The notes under the pieces are model-generated. The model saw nothing but the letters and a program-made list of their open reading frames with translations. It searched no databases and was not told the origin of the DNA. A DNA stretch of 64,000 bases from Streptomyces sp. YS415 (GTDB lineage: Bacteria; Actinomycetota; Actinomycetes; Streptomycetales; Streptomycetaceae), in the NCBI RefSeq assembly GCF_023544665.1, contig NZ_JAMJFL010000017.1:80835-144834 (forward strand), written 5' to 3'. The position numbers and the translations under genes were made by a program. This document shows, piece by piece, positions 16,248 through 24,192 of the stretch (position 1 is its first letter; each line of letters begins with the position of its first letter).

Positions 16248-16793
16248 TCACCCCGGAAAGGAATCGTGCCGTCCCAGGAACGCGAGCAGCCGGACGTCCG
16301 GCCGCGCGCCCCGCGGCACGGCGAGCGGCGCGGCGAACCGCACCCCCCGGTCCTCCCCCGCCACCACGCACTCCGCCACGGGGAGCAGATCGGCCGCGAG
16401 GGCGACCGGCAGGGGCCGGGGCCGCCCACCGGCCTGCGCCACGTCCCAGCCGTGCACGGCGATCTCCACGGCACCCACCGCGGCCAGCACCCCCGCCTCC
16501 AGCGGGCGCTCGCCGATCCGCACCCGGTCCGGCGGCCCCGCCGCCCAGGCGCCCAGCACCGCGCACGCGCGCGTACGGAAGCGGCACGCCCGGTCGTCCC
16601 GCGGGACCAGCCCGATCCGCCCGCCGGTCAGCCCCTCATACAGCGCGTCCAGGGAGTCGTCCAGGTGCCCGAGCAGGTCCGCCAGGTCCCACTGCGCGCA
16701 CGGGGTGCCCCGCGCGAGGGTGTCGGCGCGGACCTCGGCCACGCTCCCGAGGGCGTAGGCGAGCGAACGCTCCAGCAGCTCCCCGGGGTTCAC
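16248..16793 (-). CDS. Maleylpyruvate-isomerase/DinB-like mycothiol-dependent family protein
   Basis: The 181-residue protein has the fold pattern of the mycothiol-dependent maleylpyruvate isomerase N-terminal family: CAQWDLADLLGHLDDSLDAL near residue 35, and AVEIAVHGWDVAQA near 115, supplying His residues that can bind metal. Such proteins often act in mycothiol-linked detoxification or accompany sigma factors. The GTG at 16793 overlaps the sigma factor stop (GTGA), so the two are cotranslated. The exact activity cannot be read from sequence. Confidence 0.75.
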   Translation of the reverse strand: MNPGELLERSLAYALGSVAEVRADTLARGTPCAQWDLADLLGHLDDSLDALYEGLTGGRIGLVPRDDRACRFRTRACAVLGAWAAGPPDRVRIGERPLEAGVLAAVGAVEIAVHGWDVAQAGGRPRPLPVALAADLLPVAECVVAGEDRGVRFAAPLAVPRGARPDVRLLAFLGRHDSFPG

Positions 16794-17749
16794 CGCAGCT
16801 CCCCGGGCAGCCCGAACCGGCCGATCGCGGCGCCGTCCAGGAAGGCGGTGATCCGGCCGACCGCGCCCTCCTCGACGGTGAGCACCTGCACGGAGTGCGG
16901 GCGCAGGACGCCGTCCTCGCCGCGCACGTACATGGCGGCCGCCGGCTGCCCGTTCGCGCGCGTGGGCAGCATTCGCAGGGTGCCCTTGTCGTGCAGCCGG
17001 GCCACCAGGAAGCGGTGCACTTCCTTGGCACCGCGGAACCACTCCTGGAAGGGCGGCATCTCCAGTTCCACGCCGTCCCGCAACAGGGCGAGCAGGGCGT
17101 CCATGTCGGCGTTCTCGAAGGCGGCCACGTACCGGTCGAGCACCTCGCGGTCGGCGGCGCCGGACGGCTCCGTGACGAGGTCCTCCTCGGGTGCCACCTC
17201 CTCCAGCCGGGCACGCGCGCGCTGCAGGCTGCTCTTCACGGCCCCCGTGGACGTCCCGAGCAGCGCGGCGACCTCCGGAGCCCGCCAGGCCAGCACGTCC
17301 CGCAGGATGAGCACCGCGCGCTGGCGGGCGGGCAGATGCTGGAGCGCGGCGACCAGGGCGAGCCGCAGGCTGCCCCGGGCGGCCACCACCGAGGCGGGGT
17401 CGACGAGCGCGTCGGGCAGCGGCTGGAGCCAGGGAACATCCGCCACAGGGGCGCTCAGCGGCTCCTCGGGCGCCTGGGAGGGCTCACCGAGCCCGGTGGG
17501 CAGCGGACGCCGCGCGCGGCCCTCCAGCGCCGTCAGACAGGTGTTGGTGGCGATCCTGTGCAGCCAGGTCCGCAAGGACGCGCGGCCCTCGTAGCCGTCG
17601 TAGGACCGCCAGGCCCGCAGATAGGTCTCCTGCACCAGGTCCTCGGCCTCGTCGACCGAGCCCAGCATCCGGTAGCAGTGCGCGAGCAGTTCCCGCCGGT
17701 ACGGGTCCGTCAGCCGTACGAAGTCCTCGCGGTCCGTCGTCGCCACCAT
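16790..17749 (-). CDS. ECF sigma factor with C-terminal SnoaL-like domain
   Basis: The 319-residue protein has sigma region 2 (LLAHCYRMLGSVDEAEDLVQ, then ETYLRAWRSY) and region 4 (LPARQRAVLILRDVLAWRA, then a helix-turn-helix APEVAALLGTSTGAVKSSL). It ends with a SnoaL/NTF2-like domain (from about residue 200, REVLDRYVAAFENADMDAL). This is the SigJ-like class of ECF factors, in which the extra domain replaces a separate anti-sigma factor in control. It is cotranslated with the mycothiol-type gene, a likely target or partner. The upstream region holds four CATGAG repeats. Confidence 0.93.
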   Translation of the reverse strand: MVATTDREDFVRLTDPYRRELLAHCYRMLGSVDEAEDLVQETYLRAWRSYDGYEGRASLRTWLHRIATNTCLTALEGRARRPLPTGLGEPSQAPEEPLSAPVADVPWLQPLPDALVDPASVVAARGSLRLALVAALQHLPARQRAVLILRDVLAWRAPEVAALLGTSTGAVKSSLQRARARLEEVAPEEDLVTEPSGAADREVLDRYVAAFENADMDALLALLRDGVELEMPPFQEWFRGAKEVHRFLVARLHDKGTLRMLPTRANGQPAAAMYVRGEDGVLRPHSVQVLTVEEGAVGRITAFLDGAAIGRFGLPGELR

Positions 17750-17768
17750 GGCCCTTCCTCTCGCCGAT

Positions 17769-17811
17769 CATGAGCCCGGTCATGAGTCCGGACATGAGCC
17801 CCGGTCATGAG
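17769..17811. repeat. Four CATGAG(C/T)CCGG direct repeats
   Basis: CATGAG units begin at 17769, 17781, 17793 and 17806, spaced 12, 12 and 13 bases. They lie 20 bases upstream of the sigma factor start, in its leader or promoter. They may be a regulator binding array or slippage product. Confidence 0.7.
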
Positions 17812-17847
17812 TACAGACCGGCGAGAGGGCGAAAAGGCATCGGCGGT

Positions 17848-17870
17848 GCGGGCCCGGAGTCCGGGCCCGC
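17848..17870 (-). terminator. Hairpin after the rluB operon
   Basis: Ten-base perfect arms (17848-17857 and 17861-17870, GCGGGCCCGG) enclose a 3-base loop. It lies 12 bases beyond the rluB stop and has no U tract, as is usual in Streptomyces. Confidence 0.7.
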
Positions 17871-17881
17871 AGGTCAGAGAC

Positions 17882-19045
17882 CTAGAGGTCGACTTCCTTC
17901 AGCAGCATGCCGACCTCGGTGTTCGACAGGCGGCGCAGCCAGCCCGACTTCTGGTCGCCCAGCGTGATCGGCCCGAAGGCCACCCGGACCAGCTTGTCGA
18001 CCGGGAACCCGGCCTCGGCCAGCATGCGCCGCACGATGTGCTTGCGGCCCTCGTGCAGGGTGACCTCGACGAGGTAGTTCTTGCCGGTCTGCTCGACGAC
18101 GCGGAAGTGGTCCGCCTTGGCGTACCCGTCCTCCAGCTGGATGCCGTCCTTGAGCCGCTTGCCCAGGTCTCGCGGGATCGGGCCCACGATGTGCGCGAGG
18201 TAGACCTTCTTCACGCCGTACTTGGGGTGGGTCAGCCGGTGCGCCAGCTCACCGTGGTTGGTGAGCAGGATGACGCCCTCGGTCTCGGTGTCGAGCCGGC
18301 CCACGTGGAACAGCCGCGTCTCGCGGTTGGTCACGTAGTCGCCGAGGCACTGCCGGCCCTCGTTGTCTTCCATGGTGGAGACCACACCGGCGGGCTTGTT
18401 CAGCGAGAAGAACTGGTACGACTGCGTCGCCACGGTCAGGCCGTCGACCTTGACCTCGTCCTTCTCCGGGTCGACCCGCTTGCCCTGCTCCAGCACGATC
18501 TCGCCGTTGACCTCGACCCGCGCCTGCTCGATCAGCTCCTCGCAGGACCGGCGGGAGCCGTAGCCCGCGCGCGCGAGGACCTTCTGCAGCCGCTCGCCCT
18601 CCTGCTCGGCGCCGGGGAAGGTCTTGGGAAGCTTGACCTCCGGCTTGCCGGCGTACCGGTCGCGGTTGCGCTCCTCCGTGCGCGTCTCGTACTCGCGGGA
18701 GCGTGCCGGAGCCGTCCGGCCGCCGGAGCGCTGGCCCTGCTTGGGGCCGCCCTTGGCGCCACCGCGGGCCGAGGGGCCACGACCCGACTTCGGGCCGTCC
18801 TGCGTGGCGCCGGGGCCGACGTCGTAGCGCCGCTCCTCCGGGCGCGGGTTCTTCGGACGGCCGCTGCCCGGCTTGTCGTCGCGGTTGTTGCCGGCACCGC
18901 GGAAATTACCGCGGCCACCGCCACTCCCACCACGGCCACCGCCGCTCCCGCCGCGTCCGCCGCCACTCCCGCCGCGGCCGCCGCTGTTGCCACCACGGCT
19001 CCCGCCGTTGTTTCCGCTGCTGTTCCTGCCGCTGCTGCTTCGCAT
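17882..19045 (-). CDS. rluB: 23S rRNA pseudouridine synthase, RsuA/RluB family, with Gly/Arg-rich extension
   Basis: The 387-residue protein starts with about 140 residues of disordered Gly/Arg/Ser repeats (GGRGGSGGGRGGSGGGRG), a likely RNA-binding tail. It then has an S4 domain (QKVLARAGYGSRRSCEELIE) and the RsuA-type catalytic domain with GRLDTETEGVILLTNHG, whose Asp is the catalytic residue. It isomerises uridine in large-subunit rRNA. The ATG at 19045 is preferred over the adjacent TTG at 19048. It follows scpA-scpB closely, an arrangement common in Gram-positive bacteria. RluB versus a paralogue is not certain. Confidence 0.9.
   Translation of the reverse strand: MRSSSGRNSSGNNGGSRGGNSGGRGGSGGGRGGSGGGRGGSGGGRGNFRGAGNNRDDKPGSGRPKNPRPEERRYDVGPGATQDGPKSGRGPSARGGAKGGPKQGQRSGGRTAPARSREYETRTEERNRDRYAGKPEVKLPKTFPGAEQEGERLQKVLARAGYGSRRSCEELIEQARVEVNGEIVLEQGKRVDPEKDEVKVDGLTVATQSYQFFSLNKPAGVVSTMEDNEGRQCLGDYVTNRETRLFHVGRLDTETEGVILLTNHGELAHRLTHPKYGVKKVYLAHIVGPIPRDLGKRLKDGIQLEDGYAKADHFRVVEQTGKNYLVEVTLHEGRKHIVRRMLAEAGFPVDKLVRVAFGPITLGDQKSGWLRRLSNTEVGMLLKEVDL
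18912..18990. repeat. In-frame Gly-rich repeat in rluB
   Basis: Tandem near-identical units of about 21-24 bases encode GGSGGGRG repeats in the N-terminal tail. Such tracts vary in copy number between strains. Confidence 0.7.
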
Positions 19046-19056
19046 CAAAATTCCGT

Positions 19057-19707
19057 CTAGTCGTCTGCGTCGTCGGAACCCGGCGCATCGGGTGCGTCCG
19101 GATCGAACGACGGAACGCCTTCCAGGGTCTCGGCCTCGATCGCCTCCGCCTCGGGGAGGAAGGGCGCGAGTTCCGGTAGTTCGTCCAGGCCGCGCAGGCC
19201 CATCCGCTCCAGGAAGTAGTTCGTCGTCCTGTACAGGATCGCACCTGTTTCGGGTTCCGTGCCCGCCTCCTCGACCAGACCCCGCTGGAGGAGGGTGCGC
19301 ATGACGCCGTCGCAGTTGACTCCGCGCACCGCCGAGACCCGGCTGCGGCTGACCGGCTGCCGGTACGCCACCACCGCGAGGGTCTCCAGCGCGGCCTGGG
19401 TGAGACGGGCCTGCTGGCCGTCCAGGACGAAGCCCTCGACGGCCGCCGCGTACTCGGGACGCGAGTAGAAGCGCCAGCCGCCGGCGATCAGCCTCAGCTC
19501 GAAACCGCGGCCCTGGACGGTGTACTCGTCGGCCAGCTCGCGCAGCGCGTCCCCGATCTGCCGCCGGGGCCGCTGGAGGATCTTGGCGAGGTGCTCCTCG
19601 GTCGCGGGCTCGTCGACGACCATGAGGACGGCCTCCAGGGCCGGCTTGAGCTCGAGGTCGGCCGTGGCACGCGGCCCGGCGGGCGGCTCGCTGATCTCCT
19701 CGCTCAC
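19057..19707 (-). CDS. scpB: Segregation and condensation protein B
   Basis: The 216-residue protein contains the two winged-helix domains of ScpB (including ALEAVLMVVDEPATEEHLA and TLAVVAYRQPVSRSRVSAV). With ScpA and SMC it forms the bacterial condensin complex. The GTG at 19707 overlaps the scpA stop as GTGA. The C-terminal 30 residues are acidic and probably disordered. It is 11 bases from the rluB start, so the genes form one operon. Confidence 0.95.
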   Translation of the reverse strand: MSEEISEPPAGPRATADLELKPALEAVLMVVDEPATEEHLAKILQRPRRQIGDALRELADEYTVQGRGFELRLIAGGWRFYSRPEYAAAVEGFVLDGQQARLTQAALETLAVVAYRQPVSRSRVSAVRGVNCDGVMRTLLQRGLVEEAGTEPETGAILYRTTNYFLERMGLRGLDELPELAPFLPEAEAIEAETLEGVPSFDPDAPDAPGSDDADD

Positions 19708-20783
19708 TTCTTCTCCTCCCTGGACGGCTCCGGCGACCCGGGCGGCTCGGGCGGCCGGTCGAACTCGTCGGTCACCATCGGGCGGTCGTCGCCCGCTCCG
19801 CCGGTCCACCGCACGATCAGGTCGCCGAGGGCGGTCTCCTGGTCGAGGGCGACGGCCTTCTCCCGGTACAGCTCCAGCAGCGCCAGGAACCGCGCCACGA
19901 CGGTCAGGGTGTCGTCGGTGTCCGCGACGAGCTCGCGGAAGCTGGCCTCGCCGAGCTCCTTCAGCCGCGCGATGACGATCCCGGCCTGCTCCTGGACGCT
20001 GACCAGCGGGGCGTGGATGTGGTCGACGTACACCTGCGGCTTGGGCCGGGGCTGCATCGCCTTCACGGCGAGCTTCGCGAACCCTTCCGGGCCGATGCTG
20101 ATGACCACCTCGGGCAGCAGCTCGGCGTGGTGCGGTTCGAGGCCGACGGTACGGGGGTAGCGCCGGCCCTCCTCGTCGAGGCGCCGGTTGAAGATGTCGG
20201 CGATCTGCTTGTACGCGCGGTACTGGAGCAGCCGCGCGAAGAGCAGGTCCCGCGCCTCCAGCAGGGCGAGATCGGCCTCGTCCTCGACCTCGGCGGCGGG
20301 CAGCAGGCGGGCCGCCTTGAGATCCAGCAGGGTGGCGGCGACCACGAGGAACTCGGTCGTCTCGTCCAGGTCCCAGTCCGGTCCCAGGGCCCGGATGTAC
20401 GCCATGAACTCGTCGGTCACCTTCGACAGGGCGACCTCGGTGACGTCCAGCTTGTGCTTGGAGATCAGCTGGAGCAGCAGATCGAAGGGGCCCTCGAAGT
20501 TGGCGAGCCGGACCTTGAAGACCCCGTCACCGGACGCCGGCCCGGGCTCGGTCGGCCCGGCCTCGGCGAACCCGGCCTCGATGGACCCGGGTTCAGCGGA
20601 CCCGGGTTCAGCGGTGACCGCCTCGGGCCCCGGCTCCGGCTCGGCGGGCGGCGCCTCGGGCTCCGGCCGGGCGGGCACCGCCTCCGGCTCGGCCGGCCGG
20701 ACGCTCCCCGGCCCCCGGCCGAGCGCACGCCGCCGGCCGCCGGAGGCACCGGTGCCGGGGACGGGAGCGTCGTTCGAGGTCAT
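19704..20783 (-). CDS. scpA: Segregation and condensation protein A (kleisin)
   Basis: The 359-residue kleisin has the ScpA N-terminal signature FKVRLANFEGPFDLLLQLIS (about residues 89-108). After a linker it has the winged-helix C-terminus near FRELVADTDDTLTVVARFLALLE. It bridges the SMC heads. The first 85 residues are a Pro/Glu/Ala-rich extension with short repeats (AEPGSAEPGS), an actinobacterial feature that makes the protein longer than the usual 250 residues. The scpA-scpB pair is translationally coupled. Confidence 0.95.
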   Translation of the reverse strand: MTSNDAPVPGTGASGGRRRALGRGPGSVRPAEPEAVPARPEPEAPPAEPEPGPEAVTAEPGSAEPGSIEAGFAEAGPTEPGPASGDGVFKVRLANFEGPFDLLLQLISKHKLDVTEVALSKVTDEFMAYIRALGPDWDLDETTEFLVVAATLLDLKAARLLPAAEVEDEADLALLEARDLLFARLLQYRAYKQIADIFNRRLDEEGRRYPRTVGLEPHHAELLPEVVISIGPEGFAKLAVKAMQPRPKPQVYVDHIHAPLVSVQEQAGIVIARLKELGEASFRELVADTDDTLTVVARFLALLELYREKAVALDQETALGDLIVRWTGGAGDDRPMVTDEFDRPPEPPGSPEPSREEKK

Positions 20784-20801
20784 AGCCCTCGCAGGCTACC
20801 G

Positions 20802-21365
20802 CTACCGCCCGCGAAGCCGTCGTACGAGGATGCTGGCGTCCCCGCGGCTCTCCAGATCCGCGAGCACCACGGCCACCGCCTCCCGGACGATCCGCCCGCG
20901 GTCCACGGCGAGGCCGTGCTCGCCCCGGAGCACCAGACGGGCGTGCTCGAGATCCATCAGCTCCTCGGCCGACACGTACACGGTGATCTTCTCATCGTGC
21001 CGCTCACGCCCGCTCGGCCGCCGCGAGGCGGCCCGTCCGCGCTTGGTGCGCGGCGCCGAGGCGTCGCCAGAACCTTCCTGCACCGCCGGCCGCCGCCCGG
21101 AGCGGTCCGCGCCGGCGCCCCGGCTGCGGGACTCGCCGGACTCCGCCGGCTCCGCATCCGCGGCGACGTGCTCCGCGCCCTCGCCGCCCTGTGCGGGCAC
21201 CGAATGCGGGGCGTCCTCCGCGGCGGCGCTGTCGCTCTCCCCCGCGGGAGCGGGCACCCGGGCCTCGCCGTTGGCCCCTCGGCGGGGGGTGGACGCCTGG
21301 AGCGCCATCCCCCCTGTCGTACGGAACAGTTCGTCGGCCCCCGGCAGACTCACTCGGCGTGACAC
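20802..21365 (-). CDS. Hypothetical protein with possible ribbon-helix-helix C-terminus, linked to ParA and ScpAB
   Basis: The 187-residue product has about 120 disordered, charged residues and then a short folded part (EKITVYVSAEELMDLEHARL followed by GRIVREAVAVVLADLE). A beta strand followed by two helices is the pattern of ribbon-helix-helix DNA-binding proteins, so it may be the DNA-binding partner of the ParA-like ATPase that it overlaps. The GTG at 21365 has GGAGG 10 bases upstream; a GTG at 21353 overlapping the parA stop is the alternative. The DNA-binding role is inferred only. Confidence 0.72.
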   Translation of the reverse strand: MSRRVSLPGADELFRTTGGMALQASTPRRGANGEARVPAPAGESDSAAAEDAPHSVPAQGGEGAEHVAADAEPAESGESRSRGAGADRSGRRPAVQEGSGDASAPRTKRGRAASRRPSGRERHDEKITVYVSAEELMDLEHARLVLRGEHGLAVDRGRIVREAVAVVLADLESRGDASILVRRLRGR

Positions 21366-22528
21366 CGGGCGAGCACCTCCCTGGCGAGCTGGCGGTAGGC
21401 GGCGGCACCGACGGAGTTGGAGGCGTAGGTGGTGATCGGCTCACCGGCGACCGTGGTCTCCGGGAAGCGGACCGTGCGCCCGATGACCGTGTGGTAGACG
21501 TGGTCGTCGAAGGCCTCGACGACGCGCGCGAGCACCTCGCGGCTGTGCACGGTGCGCGAGTCGTACATCGTGGCGAGGATCCCGTCGAGCTCCAGCTCCG
21601 GGTTGAGTCGCTCCTGGACCTTCTCGATGGTCTCCGTCAGCAGTGCCACACCACGGAGGGCGAAGAACTCGCACTCCAGCGGCACGATCACCTTGTGCGC
21701 GGCCGTCAGGGCGTTGACCGTGAGCAGGCCGAGCGAGGGCTGACAGTCGATCACGATGTAGTCGTAGTCGGCCATGAGCGGCTTCAGGGCGCGTTGCAGC
21801 GTCGACTCGCGCGCGACCTCGGAAACCAGCTGGACCTCCGCCGCCGACAAGTCGATATTGCTCGGCAGCAGGTCCATGTTGGGGACCGCGGTCTTCAGCA
21901 GGACCTCGTCGGCCGCCATGCCCCGCTCCATGAGCAGGTTGTAGACGGTGAGGTCGAGCTCCATCGGGTTGACACCGAGTCCGACCGACAGCGCGCCCTG
22001 CGGGTCGAAGTCCACGAGCAGGACCCGGCGTCCGTACTCCGCGAGCGCGGCACCCAGGTTGATGGTCGACGTCGTCTTGCCGACGCCGCCCTTCTGGTTG
22101 CACATCGCGATGATCTTCGCGGGGCCGTGATCGGTCAGCGGGCCCGGGATCGGGAAGTACGGCAGCGGCCGGCCGGTCGGGCCGATGCGCTCGCGACGCT
22201 GGCGGGCAGCGTCGGGCGCGAGCGTGGCCGCGTACTCGGGGTCGGGCTCGTACTCCGCGTCGGGATCGTAGAAGTGCCCCTCGGGCAGTTCGTCGTAGTC
22301 GGCGAAGTGGTTGTGGGGCGCGCCACTTCCGTCGCCGGCCATGGCGTTCACGTGATGGCCATCCATGCTCTGGTGTGCTGACAGAGTCGTCCCTGTCATC
22401 TGGTGACTCTGGTGGGCTGCGAAGGTGCGCACCGCCACGGAGCCGACAGCCTCGTACTCCGCAGGAGCCTGGCCCCGCGCAGGGCTTCCTGGTTGACCAC
22501 CCCCGGGAGAAAATGTCGACTCATTCAC
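21350..22528 (-). CDS. ParA/Soj family chromosome-partitioning ATPase
   Basis: The 392-residue protein has the deviant Walker A CNQKGGVGKTT and Walker B-like VLLVDFDPQGAL, the hallmark of ParA/MinD ATPases, with YDYIVIDCQPSLGLLTVNAL. The N-terminal 145 residues are His/Asp/Tyr-rich and probably disordered. GTG at 22528 is supported by a perfect AAGGAGGT 10 bases upstream. No ParB gene is next to it, so this is not the oriC-linked parAB. It heads the leftward parA, RHH-like protein, scpA, scpB, rluB series and probably helps segregation or sporulation. Confidence 0.93.
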   Translation of the reverse strand: MNESTFSPGGGQPGSPARGQAPAEYEAVGSVAVRTFAAHQSHQMTGTTLSAHQSMDGHHVNAMAGDGSGAPHNHFADYDELPEGHFYDPDAEYEPDPEYAATLAPDAARQRRERIGPTGRPLPYFPIPGPLTDHGPAKIIAMCNQKGGVGKTTSTINLGAALAEYGRRVLLVDFDPQGALSVGLGVNPMELDLTVYNLLMERGMAADEVLLKTAVPNMDLLPSNIDLSAAEVQLVSEVARESTLQRALKPLMADYDYIVIDCQPSLGLLTVNALTAAHKVIVPLECEFFALRGVALLTETIEKVQERLNPELELDGILATMYDSRTVHSREVLARVVEAFDDHVYHTVIGRTVRFPETTVAGEPITTYASNSVGAAAYRQLAREVLARCHAE

Positions 22529-22900
22529 AAGTCGTCTTACCTCCTTAGGGACCAGGAAACTTCTAGACAAGGTCAGCGTGGCACCATGCCGACGGTTGGC
22601 GACTCTATGGCGTGTCAGCGGTCCGCAGCAACACAATCCGCCGGACCCGGCAGGATGTGTCGGCAATGAAACATCCCTCTGTCAAGGGCGTACGGCCGTC
22701 GCACGGTAGGTTTCACCGGTGTGCGAATCGGTCGAAGAGTTACGTTCGAGGCGAGTTGACCGAGCGTCGCAAAGTGACCATACACACATCCGGCCGGACC
22801 TTGTCGGGCAAGGTCCGGCCGGGTGTGCGACGTTGACGACCAGTGTTGACGTATCGCCTTTACGAAAAGGTGACTTAGCAGTTCACCGGGGTCGGCGGGC
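22529..22900. other. Intergenic region between ald and parA
   Basis: This 372-base gap holds the ald terminator hairpin (22791-22821) and the leader of parA, with its strong ribosome binding site at 22540-22547. The stretch 22590-22760 has lower GC than its surroundings and must carry the parA promoter, but I cannot assign -35/-10 boxes. No ORF in it looks coding. Confidence 0.5.
22791..22821 (-). terminator. Hairpin terminator after ald
   Basis: 13-base perfect arms (22791-22803 and 22809-22821, CGGCCGGACCTTG) enclose a 5-base loop; flanking CACA/TGTG bases extend the stem. It lies 80 bases past the ald stop. Confidence 0.75.
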
Positions 22901-24016
22901 TCAGCCGAGCAGCGTCTCCAGCTCCACGTGCTCCAGGCCGTGCGCCTCGGCGACCTCGCGGTAAACGACCTTGCCGTCATGGGTGTTGAGGCCCTTGGCG
23001 AGCGCCGGGTCGCGGCGCAGCGCCTCCACCCAGCCGCGGTTGGCCAGCTCCACGATGTACGGCAGCGTGGCGTTGGTGAGCGCGTAGGTCGAGGTGTTGG
23101 GCACCGCGCCGGGCATGTTGGCGACGCAGTAGAAGACCGAGTCGTGGACCTGGAAGGTCGGCTCGGCGTGCGTGGTCGGGTGCGAGTCCTCGAAGCAGCC
23201 GCCCTGATCGATCGCGATGTCGACAAGGACACTTCCCGGCTTCATGCGCGAGACGAGCTCGTTGGTGACCAGCTTCGGGGCCTTGGCGCCCGGGATCAGC
23301 ACGGCGCCGATGACGAGGTCGGCGTCGAGGACGGCCTTCTCCAGCTCGAAGGAGTTGGACATGATCGCCCGCACCTTGGTGCCGAAGACCTTGTCGGCCT
23401 CGCGCAGCTTGTTGATGTCACGGTCGAGCAGCGTGACGTGGAAGCCCATGCCGACGGCGATCTGGGTGGCGTTCCAGCCGGAGACACCGCCGCCGATCAC
23501 GACGGCCTTGGCGGGCTGGGTGCCGGGGACACCGCCGGGCAGCACGCCGCGGCCGCCGGCCGAGCGCATCAGGTGGTAGGCGCCGACCTGCGGGGCGAGG
23601 CGGCCCGCGACCTCGGACATCGGGGCGAGCAGCGGCAGCGCACGGGAGGGCAGCTCGACCGTCTCGTAGGCGATGGCGGTGGTGCCGGACGCGATCAGGG
23701 CGTCCGTGCACTCCTTGGAGGCGGCCAGGTGCAGGTAGGTGAAGAGGGTCTGGTCCTTGCGGAGGCGGTGGTATTCCTCGGCAATGGGCTCCTTGACCTT
23801 CAGCAGCAGGTCAGCCGTGGCCCACACCTCGTCGGCGGTGTCCAGGATCCGGGCGCCCGCGGCCACGTACTCGGTGTCGGGGATCGAGGAGCCGACGCCG
23901 GCGCCGCGCTCGATGACGACCTGGTGGCCGTTGCGCACCAGCTCGTGCACACCGGCGGGGGTGATGGCCACCCGGAACTCGTTGTTCTTGACCTCGCGGG
24001 GGATGCCGACCTTCAC
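22901..24016 (-). CDS. ald: Alanine dehydrogenase
   Basis: The 371-residue enzyme matches Ald closely: the N-terminus MKVGIPREVKNNEFRVAITP, the NAD-binding GGGVSGWNATQIAVGMG, and the active-site DQGGCFEDSHPTTH. It interconverts L-alanine and pyruvate with NAD, supporting alanine use and redox balance. The GTG at 24016 gives the usual 371 residues; a GTG three codons upstream (24025) is possible. The start lacks an ideal Shine-Dalgarno. A promoter candidate lies at 24115-24142. Confidence 0.96.
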   Translation of the reverse strand: MKVGIPREVKNNEFRVAITPAGVHELVRNGHQVVIERGAGVGSSIPDTEYVAAGARILDTADEVWATADLLLKVKEPIAEEYHRLRKDQTLFTYLHLAASKECTDALIASGTTAIAYETVELPSRALPLLAPMSEVAGRLAPQVGAYHLMRSAGGRGVLPGGVPGTQPAKAVVIGGGVSGWNATQIAVGMGFHVTLLDRDINKLREADKVFGTKVRAIMSNSFELEKAVLDADLVIGAVLIPGAKAPKLVTNELVSRMKPGSVLVDIAIDQGGCFEDSHPTTHAEPTFQVHDSVFYCVANMPGAVPNTSTYALTNATLPYIVELANRGWVEALRRDPALAKGLNTHDGKVVYREVAEAHGLEHVELETLLG

Positions 24017-24114
24017 GTCGATCACGGTCCTTGGCTCAGAGGGTGTATTGCAAGACATACCCAGGCATGCGAGGGCACACCGGGAGACACCGCAGGAGAA
24101 GGTGCGGCAGAGCC

Positions 24115-24142
24115 AGTCTAATGAAGGTGTTCCCGCTGTCTA
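24115..24142 (-). promoter_or_regulatory. Candidate ald promoter
   Basis: On the minus strand TAGACA (24142-24137) and TAGACT (24120-24115) are separated by 16 bases. They are close to the SigHrdB consensus and give a leader of about 90 bases. Confidence 0.5.
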
Positions 24143-24192
24143 GCCTTTCATTGCATCAATCTTCAGCGGGTGTACTGCGGATTTCGCAGGTG

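Noticed and set aside
22615..23232. A minus-strand ORF linking ald 3' end to the parA leader
   Set aside because: It is a shadow of ald in another frame that reads through the terminator hairpin.
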